Positions 1 to 5,212 of a stretch of 8,833 nt of DNA are shown here, in pieces (within the stretch, counting starts at the first letter, position 1; each line of letters begins with the position of its first letter). The notes below the pieces were generated by a model that saw only the letters and a list, made by a program, of their open reading frames with translations, was not told the DNA's origin and did no database searches. The translations under genes were made by a program, and so were the position numbers. Source of the stretch: Scatomorpha pullicola (GTDB lineage: Bacteria; Bacillota; Clostridia; Oscillospirales; Oscillospiraceae). Where the stretch lies: assembly GCA_018716545.1 (NCBI GenBank), contig DVJU01000081.1, positions 1 to 8,833 on the forward strand, read 5' to 3'.

Positions 1-1506
1 CTCGACTGTGAGATTTCCGATGTAGCATTGTACGACCCATCCGGCGCACTGCCCCCAGTTGACTGCTTGTGTATATTCACTGCGAGCCAGCTGAACGAGG
101 CGGCCGCATTGCCGTTGAATGTAGTATGTACGGGCGATTTGGAGAAGATGCCGTGTGAAAAGCTCAAGCGCAACGACAGCAATTATGTTTTAATCCCGGA
201 AGAGTCGTCTGCCGGCACGCTGTACTATATAATGTCGCTGTTCGGAGGCTCTATAAAGCAGCAGAAGCTGCATTCGGATCTGTTTTATATGTTGCTTGCC
301 GACGAGGACTTGAACTCTATCTTCAGCAAGTTCTCAAACGAGACAAGCTGCCCTATGCTGGCCGTGGATATTACCGGCAAGGTTCTGGCGTATTCCAAGC
401 CGTTCCGGGTTGACCACCCGCATTGGCTGCACAGTGTGGAGGTGGGCTATCTGGACAAGTACCTGATAGAATACATCCTTTCGTACCGCGTCAAGCACAA
501 CATGAGCATTTCACCCCAGACCTTCATATTGTACTGCGACCGCCTCAAGCTGCACATCAAAGTGATAAGAGTCATATCCAACGGTGATATAATCGCCTAT
601 GCCTTTATGGGCAGCCGTACCGGGGAGTTCCCCGATTTCAGCGACAAGTTCATGGCTTTGATAGCCAAGAGACTGCTCAATATGCTGATAGGCGCCAGGA
701 ATTACAGCTCATTCCGCTTCAATATGCATCAGAACGTGCTGTCGGATATAATCAACGGCGCCAGCGAGGAGGAGACGGCTCAGCGCATAAGCGTGGCCAA
801 CCTGAGCTTTCCGCCGCACATGCGCGCCATCGTCTTCAGACCGAGCTGGTTCCGGGAAAACGAATTCCTGTACGACGCGCTCATGCCGGCGGTCTCGGCG
901 CTGCTGCCGAATTCGCCGAAGCTGTATCAGCGGGGAGCCGCGGTAGCGCTTGTGGAAAGCGACCGGCTCGGCAACCTGCCAGAGGAAATCACGCGCGGCC
1001 TCAAGAAGCTGTCTGTTGAAAACAGCCTGCTCGTAGGTGTCAGCAACGTGTTTTCAAAGCCCGAAAAATTTGCCGTACACTACCGACAGGCGGAGCGTAC
1101 GGCCTCGTTTGCCAGGAGACAGAACCATGTGAGCGGGCTGTTCTTCTACTCTGACTACGCATTTTACATCATGCTGGACGGAATTGAGGACAAGAGCGAG
1201 CTGGAGTACGTCGAGCACCCGCTGCTCCCGGAGCTGGAGAAGTACGACGAGGAGAAAAACACCGAGTTTTACGAGACGCTCAAGATTTTTGCCATGACCG
1301 GCTTCAGCAAAAACAAAACCGCCGAGATCATGTTCCTGCACAGAAACACGGTGAATTACCGCATTCAGCAGATAGCCGACCTTTACGGGCTGGATTTTAC
1401 GGACAGCTCGCTCCTGTTCAAGCTGCAATACTCGTTTTACATCGACCTATATCTCAAACACAAATATGTGCTTCCGAACAACCTGATAGGTGAAATAAGC
1501 AGTTAA
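1..1506 (+). CDS. PucR/CdaR-type transcriptional regulator, 5' partial
   Basis: DNA-binding regulator of the PucR/CdaR type, a cytoplasmic family that usually activates catabolic genes in response to a small molecule. The frame is open from base 1 with no stop. The TTG at 28 lacks a convincing ribosome site, so the true start most likely lies upstream and the gene is truncated by the window edge. The visible N-terminal part (to about base 250) has no motif I recognise. Bases about 260-690 read as a PAS/GAF-like sensor (PMLAVDITGKVLAYS). About 740-1200 fit the degenerate GGDEF-like middle domain of the family. About 1280-1480 form the C-terminal PucR helix-turn-helix (FSKNKTAEIMFLHRNTVNYR), the diagnostic segment. 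It ends inside the 5' arm of a bidirectional terminator and converges on the SDR gene. Its target and ligand cannot be read from the window. The class is secure from the C-terminus; the domain borders are approximate. Confidence 0.85.
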   Translation, partial: LDCEISDVALYDPSGALPPVDCLCIFTASQLNEAAALPLNVVCTGDLEKMPCEKLKRNDSNYVLIPEESSAGTLYYIMSLFGGSIKQQKLHSDLFYMLLADEDLNSIFSKFSNETSCPMLAVDITGKVLAYSKPFRVDHPHWLHSVEVGYLDKYLIEYILSYRVKHNMSISPQTFILYCDRLKLHIKVIRVISNGDIIAYAFMGSRTGEFPDFSDKFMALIAKRLLNMLIGARNYSSFRFNMHQNVLSDIINGASEEETAQRISVANLSFPPHMRAIVFRPSWFRENEFLYDALMPAVSALLPNSPKLYQRGAAVALVESDRLGNLPEEITRGLKKLSVENSLLVGVSNVFSKPEKFAVHYRQAERTASFARRQNHVSGLFFYSDYAFYIMLDGIEDKSELEYVEHPLLPELEKYDEEKNTEFYETLKIFAMTGFSKNKTAEIMFLHRNTVNYRIQQIADLYGLDFTDSSLLFKLQYSFYIDLYLKHKYVLPNNLIGEISS

Positions 1507-1550
1507 TAAACAGTTTCCGTCTGCCGTTCGGCAGACGGAAACTGTTTATT
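1505..1550. terminator. Perfect bidirectional intrinsic terminator between convergent genes
   Basis: Arms 1505-1525 and 1530-1550 are exact reverse complements (21 bp) with a four-base loop, GTTC. The outer pairs are A/T-rich on both sides (AATAAA left, TTTATT right), so the hairpin has a U-containing tail when read from either strand. It starts inside the stop codon of the PucR-type gene and lies 10 bases past the stop of the SDR gene, as expected for a shared terminator of convergent genes. Confidence 0.85.
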
Positions 1551-1560
1551 CGTATATCTT

Positions 1561-2448
1561 TTAGTCGTCGTAGCCCTCGAGAGCCTTGAACTCGGCGTCG
1601 AGCTCCTCGTCTTTGCGAAGGTCTGCCTCGATGCGGGCAAAGCGGTCGCGGATCATCTGGTGAGTGTCGATGTGCGGATGGACATAAAGCTGCTTGTCTT
1701 CCATGGCACGGAAGAGACGCGGGCCGACGAAACGCGGGTTGAAGCCCGTGGTCTTGATGCGGGTCTCAAAGTTGGCTTTGTAGTCGTTGTAGTCGGCGGT
1801 GGCATAGAAGGGGTCGTAGGGCTTCTTGAAGCGCTCGGGACGGCACCTCTCGCTGTCGTATATCTCGGTGTTGACGTACATGGGGCAGAAGGCGGTGACG
1901 CCGATGTTAGGAGCAAAGTTGTCGGCATAATCCTTGATGCTCTCGGCGAGGCTGAGGACGGCGTGCTTGGAGGCTGTGTAGGCAGACTGGATGCGCAGGC
2001 CGGGCTGCAGGCTGCCGATAGAACCGGTGATGAGGAAGTAGGCCTCGGTGCCCTGCTCCTTCATGATGGGCACTACCTCGATGGCGTAGTAAGCCATGGC
2101 GAGGAAGTTGACGGAGGTGATCCACTGCCAGTCCTGAGGAGGAATGTTGACAAGGGTTCCTGCGCCGCCAACGCCGGCATTGCTGAAAAAGACGTCGATC
2201 TGACCGAACTCGTTCATGATGCGCTTCACGCTCATGCGCACCTGCTCATACTCGGTGACGTCGACCTTGATGGCGACAACCTTGGGGGAACCGAGAGCTT
2301 CGCACTCCTTCTTGACGTCCTCAACGCGGTCGTCAATGTCGATAAGAGCGAGACGCATACCCTGCTGGGCAGCATACTGAGCGAAAGCCTTGCCGATACC
2401 GCAAGCCGCGCCGGTGATGCCTGCTACCTTGTTGGTCCAATCTTTCAT
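1561..2448 (-). CDS. Short-chain dehydrogenase/reductase (classical SDR), substrate unknown
   Basis: Soluble NAD(P)-dependent oxidoreductase of the classical SDR family, 295 residues, somewhat longer than the usual 250 owing to a C-terminal extension of about 50 residues. Rossmann motif TGAACGIG at residues 12-19. An Asp at 37, at the end of the second strand (LALIDID), suggests NAD(H) rather than NADP(H). DVT at 63-65, NAG at 90-92, and a catalytic tetrad Asn114, Ser143, Tyr157, Lys161 (YTASK) are all present, so the enzyme should be active. The ATG at 2446-2448 follows an AAGGGTG element about 9 bases upstream. A TATAAT lies about 50 bases before the start, so the gene probably has its own promoter although it is downstream of the XRE gene on the same strand. 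The substrate (an alcohol, sugar alcohol or steroid are all possible in this family) cannot be decided from sequence alone. Confidence 0.9.
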   Translation of the reverse strand: MKDWTNKVAGITGAACGIGKAFAQYAAQQGMRLALIDIDDRVEDVKKECEALGSPKVVAIKVDVTEYEQVRMSVKRIMNEFGQIDVFFSNAGVGGAGTLVNIPPQDWQWITSVNFLAMAYYAIEVVPIMKEQGTEAYFLITGSIGSLQPGLRIQSAYTASKHAVLSLAESIKDYADNFAPNIGVTAFCPMYVNTEIYDSERCRPERFKKPYDPFYATADYNDYKANFETRIKTTGFNPRFVGPRLFRAMEDKQLYVHPHIDTHQMIRDRFARIEADLRKDEELDAEFKALEGYDD

Positions 2449-2496
2449 TTTACAACACCCTTTCTGTTGAATGAGGTTTCCAACTTGGATGTGTTA

Positions 2497-2502
2497 ATTA
2501 TA
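2497..2502 (-). promoter_or_regulatory. Candidate -10 element for the SDR gene
   Basis: Reads TATAAT on the minus strand, 48 bases upstream of the SDR start codon, in the most A/T-rich part of the 178-base gap 2449-2626. No good -35 hexamer is seen 16-18 bases further upstream, so the assignment rests on the -10 match alone. Nothing else recognisable was seen in this gap: no clear terminator follows the XRE gene, so read-through into the SDR gene is possible. Confidence 0.4.
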
Positions 2503-2626
2503 TTACAATCTTAAACCGCAGTCTTCGTTAAACCAAACAACATGAGCTGCTAAATTGTGATAAGGCAACAAACTTGTCCTGCCGCTCGCGACTGGACCAG
2601 CGCTCCCACAGCTCCGTGCAGGGGGT

Positions 2627-2839
2627 TCAGAGGTCGAAATAGAACAGGTCTTCAAATTTCTTGTCCAGTGCGATGCAGAGTATCAGAGCGAGCTTGGCGG
2701 TCGGGCTGAACTGTCCGGTTTCAATGGAGCTTATCGTGTTCCTCGAGACGCCGACCATTTCGGCCAGAGCCGCCTGTGACAGCCCCTTTGCCTGCCGCGC
2801 CTCCTTCAAACGGTTTTTCAGTACCAGCCGCTCGCTCAT
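2627..2839 (-). CDS. XRE-family helix-turn-helix regulator (70 aa)
   Basis: Small cytoplasmic DNA-binding protein made almost entirely of one Cro/C1-type HTH domain. Residues 8-62 cover the five-helix fold: LKEARQAKGLSQAALAEMVG, then the recognition helix VSRNTISSIETG (31-42) and a hydrophobic closing helix. The C-terminus LDKKFEDLFYF is typical of short Bacillota XRE proteins. A longer reading from 2947 is possible, but I chose the ATG at 2839 because the extra 36 residues are basic and unlike the family, and because this ATG overlaps the stop of the upstream membrane-protein gene in an ATGA (2836-2839), which indicates translational coupling. It has no ligand domain. The paired 14-bp palindromes in the promoter of the pair are the likely operators, making it an autorepressor; that part is inferred. 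Confidence 0.9.
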   Translation of the reverse strand: MSERLVLKNRLKEARQAKGLSQAALAEMVGVSRNTISSIETGQFSPTAKLALILCIALDKKFEDLFYFDL

Positions 2840-3168
2840 ATTTGCGCCCCGTACATATCGCAGACCGTGACCACAAGAGCCAGCACCGTCGTGACCGCGC
2901 CTATGATCGCCAGAACCGCGTACACCCTTTTCCCGGACTGCCGCCACCCGGCGAAGGCCTCTCCGGTGAGCGACGCCACGAACATCGCCGTTACGCCGGC
3001 GTTCAGCTCGCTGGAGGTGATTACGCTGAAAAGTGCTATCACAACATACGCCGCGACAAACGCCGCTTTGCCCAGCAAATAGCCCTGGGTCTTTGCGTGC
3101 TTCGTACCCTCGTCCACGCCCAGCATGCCCTCCTGCCTGGCCTCTTTCAAAATCTTTTCCTTGTCCAT
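2836..3168 (-). CDS. Small three-helix membrane protein, DUF6442-like, coupled to XRE regulator
   Basis: A 110-residue protein with a charged N-terminus (MDKEKILKEARQEG, then DEGTKHAKT) and three hydrophobic segments at about residues 35-51, 57-76 and 82-106. A few charged residues separate helices 2 and 3 (GWRQSGKR). The overall pattern, a short 'KEEIL..SR/AR.E' cytoplasmic start, three membrane helices and an adjacent XRE gene, matches the DUF6442-type family as I remember it; no function is established that I know of. The ATG at 3168 was chosen over an upstream ATG at 3228 because GGAGGAG lies 7 bases before it and the upstream one falls inside the promoter and operators. The four-base overlap with the XRE gene suggests the two act together, for instance with the membrane protein modulating the regulator; this is inference. 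Confidence 0.8.
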   Translation of the reverse strand: MDKEKILKEARQEGMLGVDEGTKHAKTQGYLLGKAAFVAAYVVIALFSVITSSELNAGVTAMFVASLTGEAFAGWRQSGKRVYAVLAIIGAVTTVLALVVTVCDMYGAQI

Positions 3169-3191
3169 AGTTAGCTCCTCCGCTTGCCTTG

Positions 3192-3205
3192 CCAAGTTTA
3201 CTTGG
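3192..3205. promoter_or_regulatory. Operator 1, palindrome CCAAGTTTACTTGG
   Basis: Perfect 6-bp arms around a central TT. It lies just downstream of the predicted -10 of the membrane protein/XRE operon, where a bound repressor would block initiation. A second copy lies 33 bases away, about three helical turns, so both would face the same side of the DNA. The XRE protein is the natural candidate ligand. Confidence 0.65.
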
Positions 3206-3212
3206 TGATCAT

Positions 3213-3241
3213 AAGATACCGTAGCCAAGTTTACTTGTCGA
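3213..3241 (-). promoter_or_regulatory. Promoter of the membrane protein/XRE operon
   Basis: Read on the minus strand, -35 TCGACA (3236-3241, five of six to consensus), a 17-base spacer and -10 TATCTT (3213-3218, four of six). The start codon is at 3168, giving a leader of about 40 bases. One palindromic operator lies within the spacer and overlaps the -35; the other sits at about the transcription start. Confidence 0.55.
3225..3238. promoter_or_regulatory. Operator 2, palindrome CCAAGTTTACTTGT
   Basis: Second copy of the operator, identical at 13 of 14 bases; the final base breaks the outermost pair, leaving 5-bp arms. The identity extends one base to the left in both copies (GCCAAGTTTACTTG). 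It sits in the -35/-10 spacer and overlaps the -35, a typical repressor position. Confidence 0.65.
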
Positions 3242-3307
3242 CACTGCCTGCAAAATTTCCTCTGCGCCCTGAGCGCCCGGCTCGGTGCGGGCGCCGTCGC
3301 TTTGGCC

Positions 3308-3336
3308 TTGCTTTTTCGGGGAGCATCCTATATACT
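3308..3336 (+). promoter_or_regulatory. Candidate promoter of the SorC-family regulator gene
   Basis: A good -10, TATACT (3331-3336), is preceded by TTGCTT (3308-3313) with a 17-base spacer. The expected transcript start is near 3343, leaving a leader of about 80 bases. One copy of the shared GTTAC motif starts about 10 bases further on, which suggests autoregulation. The remainder of the gap 3241-3307 holds only a 7-bp GC hairpin (3273-3294) with no U tail. Confidence 0.5.
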
Positions 3337-3352
3337 GTGTACGGGTCGGGAA

Positions 3353-3366
3353 GTTACAAATGTGCA
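3353..3366 (+). promoter_or_regulatory. SorC operator candidate, site d (GTTACAAATGTGCA)
   Basis: One of four matches to GTTAC-RW-ATGT-NNN in the window. It lies just downstream of the predicted transcription start of the regulator's own gene. The right half is degenerate compared with the perfect palindrome at 4505-4518, so it may bind more weakly. Confidence 0.5.
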
Positions 3367-3423
3367 TCCCATGGGGGGACGCGCGCTGCCGGCTCTATTT
3401 ATGCATATAGAGAGGATGACTCT

Positions 3424-4356
3424 TTGAATATCAGTCAGGATAAACGAAAGCGGCTGGCCTATGTGGCGCGCCGCTATTATCTGGAGGATCAGAGGCAGAG
3501 CGACATAGCCCGCGAGCTGGGCATCTCCCGCCCGATGGTCAGCCGCCTGCTGGCGGAAGCGCGCGAGCTGGGCGTGGTCGAGATAACCGTCCATGACCCG
3601 GAGACCAAGGCGGCCAGACTGCTGGACAGGCTGAGGAGCATCAGCACCATCCAGGGCGGAGTGCTCGTCGAGGACAGCGGCGACAACGACGAGGTGAACC
3701 GTCTGCTCTCGCAGGGCGCGCTGCAGCTTTTGCAGCTTCTGGGCAGCAGGCGCCTCGGCGTCGGCTGGGGATACCTTATCGGTCAGATCGTGAGCTGGCT
3801 GGAGCAGAATCCCCAGGTGGACAGCACCGTCACGGATATATGCCCGCTGGTCGGGAACGCGAGCATCCCGGCCCGCAACTACCAGTCCAACGAGAACATA
3901 CGCCTGATGGCGCAGCAGCTGGGCGCAACGCCGCACTTTCTCTATCTCCCGGCTCTCCCGGAGAGCCTGGAGGAGAAGGAGGTGCTCTGCTCGACCGAGG
4001 TGTACCGCCGCATCTACCGCGAGTGGGAGCTGCTGGACACGGCGCTGGTCAACATAGGCGACTACCCCTCCAGCCCCGACTTCGCCTCCCTGGTGCGCTA
4101 CGGCAGCCTGCTGCAGCAGCGCAGAGCCTGCGGCAGAATGCTGATATACTACTTCAACGAGGACGGCTACGTCATACAGTCGGATCAGGACTTCGCCATA
4201 CAGGTGCCGGTCGATGTGCTCAAGCGCTGCCCGAACATCATAGGCGTATGCTCCGCAAACACGAGCCACAAGGCCGTGCGCGGCGCGCTGAAGTCCGGCT
4301 TCTTCACTCAGATAGTCGCGCGCTCCGAGGTGATCGAGGAGCTTTTGGAACACTGA
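3424..4356 (+). CDS. SorC/DeoR-family sugar-binding transcriptional regulator (LsrR-like)
   Basis: A 310-residue regulator: an N-terminal helix-turn-helix (residues about 22-46, RQSDIARELGISRPMVSRLL) followed by a SorC-type effector domain (about 62-310) that in this family binds phosphorylated sugars or phospho-AI-2. Length and architecture match LsrR and other SorC members. Recognisable family segments are GVGWGYLIGQIV, the ALVNIGDYPSS loop and the closing VRGALKSGFFTQIV. The start is taken as TTG at 3424, preceded by AGAGAGGA at 8-9 bases; the frame runs further upstream, but those 80 residues have no family likeness and cross the promoter. The gene lies directly upstream of the kinase/thiolase operon, separated by its own terminator and an operator-rich gap, so it very probably controls that operon. 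The DNA motif shared between the two upstream regions supports this. Confidence 0.9.
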   Translation: MNISQDKRKRLAYVARRYYLEDQRQSDIARELGISRPMVSRLLAEARELGVVEITVHDPETKAARLLDRLRSISTIQGGVLVEDSGDNDEVNRLLSQGALQLLQLLGSRRLGVGWGYLIGQIVSWLEQNPQVDSTVTDICPLVGNASIPARNYQSNENIRLMAQQLGATPHFLYLPALPESLEEKEVLCSTEVYRRIYREWELLDTALVNIGDYPSSPDFASLVRYGSLLQQRRACGRMLIYYFNEDGYVIQSDQDFAIQVPVDVLKRCPNIIGVCSANTSHKAVRGALKSGFFTQIVARSEVIEELLEH

Positions 4357-4370
4357 TTAACATATGTAAC
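4357..4370 (-). promoter_or_regulatory. SorC operator candidate, site c
   Basis: On the minus strand this reads GTTACATATGTTAA. It begins on the base after the stop codon of the SorC gene and touches the left arm of the terminator. Its centre is 116 bases upstream of site b, about eleven helical turns, which would suit looping by a tetrameric SorC-family protein; looping is inference. Confidence 0.5.
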
Positions 4371-4411
4371 CCCGCCCCCGGAGATCCGAGCATCTCCAGG
4401 GGCGGGGTTTG
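4368..4411 (+). terminator. Intrinsic terminator of the SorC regulator gene
   Basis: GC-rich stem: 4380-4385 pair with 4392-4397, then, after one C/A mismatch, 4368-4378 pair with 4399-4409. The loop is CCGAGC and a short TTT follows. It lies 11 bases past the stop codon and separates the regulator gene from the kinase operon. Confidence 0.75.
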
Positions 4412-4472
4412 TGCTGTTCTGACAAGTGATTCGGCGGGTTTTTGTTCATTATAGGGGAATTGTCTTTGACCA

Positions 4473-4486
4473 TTGACATACGTAAC
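4473..4486 (-). promoter_or_regulatory. SorC operator candidate, site b, over the -35
   Basis: On the minus strand this reads GTTACGTATGTCAA. It contains the whole -35 hexamer of the kinase-operon promoter, so occupancy would exclude RNA polymerase. It is 32 bases, three helical turns, from site a. Confidence 0.6.
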
Positions 4487-4501
4487 CGAGTGTGATAACG
4501 T
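4473..4501 (+). promoter_or_regulatory. Promoter of the dhaL-dhaK-lsrF-like operon
   Basis: A perfect -35, TTGACA (4473-4478), a 17-base spacer and TAACGT (4496-4501) preceded by TG one base before, an extended -10. The -10 itself is weak, which fits a regulated promoter. Two copies of the GTTAC motif bracket it, one covering the -35 and one at the transcription start (near 4508). The leader is about 70 bases. Confidence 0.65.
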
Positions 4502-4504
4502 GTA

Positions 4505-4518
4505 GTTACGAATGTAAC
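4505..4518 (+). promoter_or_regulatory. SorC operator candidate, site a (GTTACGAATGTAAC)
   Basis: The best copy, with perfect GTTAC/GTAAC arms around GAAT. It starts four bases after the -10 of the kinase-operon promoter and covers the expected transcription start. Confidence 0.65.
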
Positions 4519-4532
4519 AAAGCTGCATCCGA

Positions 4533-4556
4533 GCACGGGCGGCCGATCGCCCGTGC
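4533..4556 (+). other. Leader hairpin just before the dhaL ribosome site
   Basis: A perfect 9-bp stem (4533-4541 with 4548-4556), loop GCCGAT, ending seven bases before the AGGAGG of the first operon gene. There is no U run, so it is not an intrinsic terminator; it could stabilise the 5' end or tune translation. No known riboswitch class was recognised. Confidence 0.5.
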
Positions 4557-4577
4557 CGGGAGAGGAGGTACATAGCA

Positions 4578-5183
4578 GTGACCAAAGCCGAGTTCGCGCT
4601 CAGGCTGAAAAACGCCTGCGCGGCGGTCACCGCGGCCGAACAGGAGCTGAGCGACATAGACGCCCGCTTCGGAGACGCCGACCACGGCCTGACCATGAGC
4701 AAGATAGCCGGAGCGGTCTCCGCCGCCGTCGAGGCGTCCGAGGGGGGCGTCAAGTCCATGCTGGACGACGCGGCCATGGCCGTCATGGAGCTCAACGGCG
4801 GCAGCGCCGTGCCGCTGTGGAACACCTGGCTGGACGGTATGCAGGAGTGCGCGCCGGACGGCGGGGAGATAGACGTCCCCGGCCTGAAGGCCGTGTTCAG
4901 CGGAGCGCTCGAGGCGCTGGAGGACATATCCGGCGCAAAAGTGGGCGACAAGACCATGATGGACGCGCTTATACCCGCCACGGAGGCGATAGAAGCCTAT
5001 GAGGGCGGCGATGAGGCCGGGCTGTTTGCCGCCGCTGCGGCCGCGGCCGAGGCCGGCGCGGACAACTCCAGGAACTTCGTATCCAAGTTCGGCAGGGCAA
5101 AGAGCTATGGGGAGCAGACCATAGGCACGCCCGACGCCGGGGCGGTGTCCATGGCATACTTTTTCCGCGGGCTCGCCGAGTGA
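4578..5183 (+). CDS. dhaL: Dihydroxyacetone kinase, DhaL (nucleotide-binding) subunit
   Basis: Nucleotide-binding subunit of a two-subunit dihydroxyacetone-type kinase: it carries ADP/ATP with Mg and passes phosphate to the ketone held covalently by DhaK. At 201 residues it is close to the usual 210. The Mg-binding signature DIDARFGDADHG is intact (Asp28, Asp33, Asp35, His36). Next come GGS at 74-76, GDKTMMDALIP at 123-133, and the C-terminal family block RAKSYGEQTIGTPDAGAVS (173-191). The start is GTG at 4578, nine bases after AGGAGG (4563-4568). It is the first gene of a four-gene operon, with a 29-base gap to dhaK. The order L before K and the absence of dhaM here leave open whether the phosphate donor is ATP or a PTS protein encoded elsewhere. 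An alanine-rich stretch (about 149-159) lies in a helical region and is unremarkable. Confidence 0.92.
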   Translation: MTKAEFALRLKNACAAVTAAEQELSDIDARFGDADHGLTMSKIAGAVSAAVEASEGGVKSMLDDAAMAVMELNGGSAVPLWNTWLDGMQECAPDGGEIDVPGLKAVFSGALEALEDISGAKVGDKTMMDALIPATEAIEAYEGGDEAGLFAAAAAAAEAGADNSRNFVSKFGRAKSYGEQTIGTPDAGAVSMAYFFRGLAE

Positions 5184-5212
5184 AATAAAATACTGAACAG
5201 GTGGTATCGACT

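Noticed and set aside
28..30. TTG as the true start of the PucR-type gene
   Set aside because: No ribosome site precedes it and the frame is open to base 1; truncation by the window edge is more likely.
1660..2514. A 284-codon plus-strand open frame opposite the SDR gene
   Set aside because: Low-complexity Val/Gly/Asp composition and no domain; the SDR on the other strand has all its catalytic motifs.
2840..2947. A longer XRE protein beginning at 2947
   Set aside because: The added residues lie wholly inside the membrane-protein gene in another frame, are unlike the family, and the ATGA overlap start at 2839 is better placed.
3273..3294. A 7-bp GC hairpin as a terminator or regulatory element
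   Set aside because: Short stem, no U tail on either strand and no gene ending nearby; expected by chance in GC-rich sequence.
3184..3423. An 80-residue N-terminal extension of the SorC regulator
   Set aside because: The frame is open but crosses the divergent promoter, both XRE operators and the SorC promoter; the protein likeness begins at the TTG at 3424, which has a ribosome site.
3328..4353. A 341-codon minus-strand open frame opposite the SorC gene
   Set aside because: Shadow of a GC-rich gene; no family likeness, and the SorC reading has clear domains, a ribosome site and a terminator.
4368..4577. A riboswitch in the leader of the kinase operon
   Set aside because: The transcript leader from about 4508 is only about 70 bases with one simple hairpin; no conserved riboswitch core was recognised, and the operator-promoter arrangement explains regulation.
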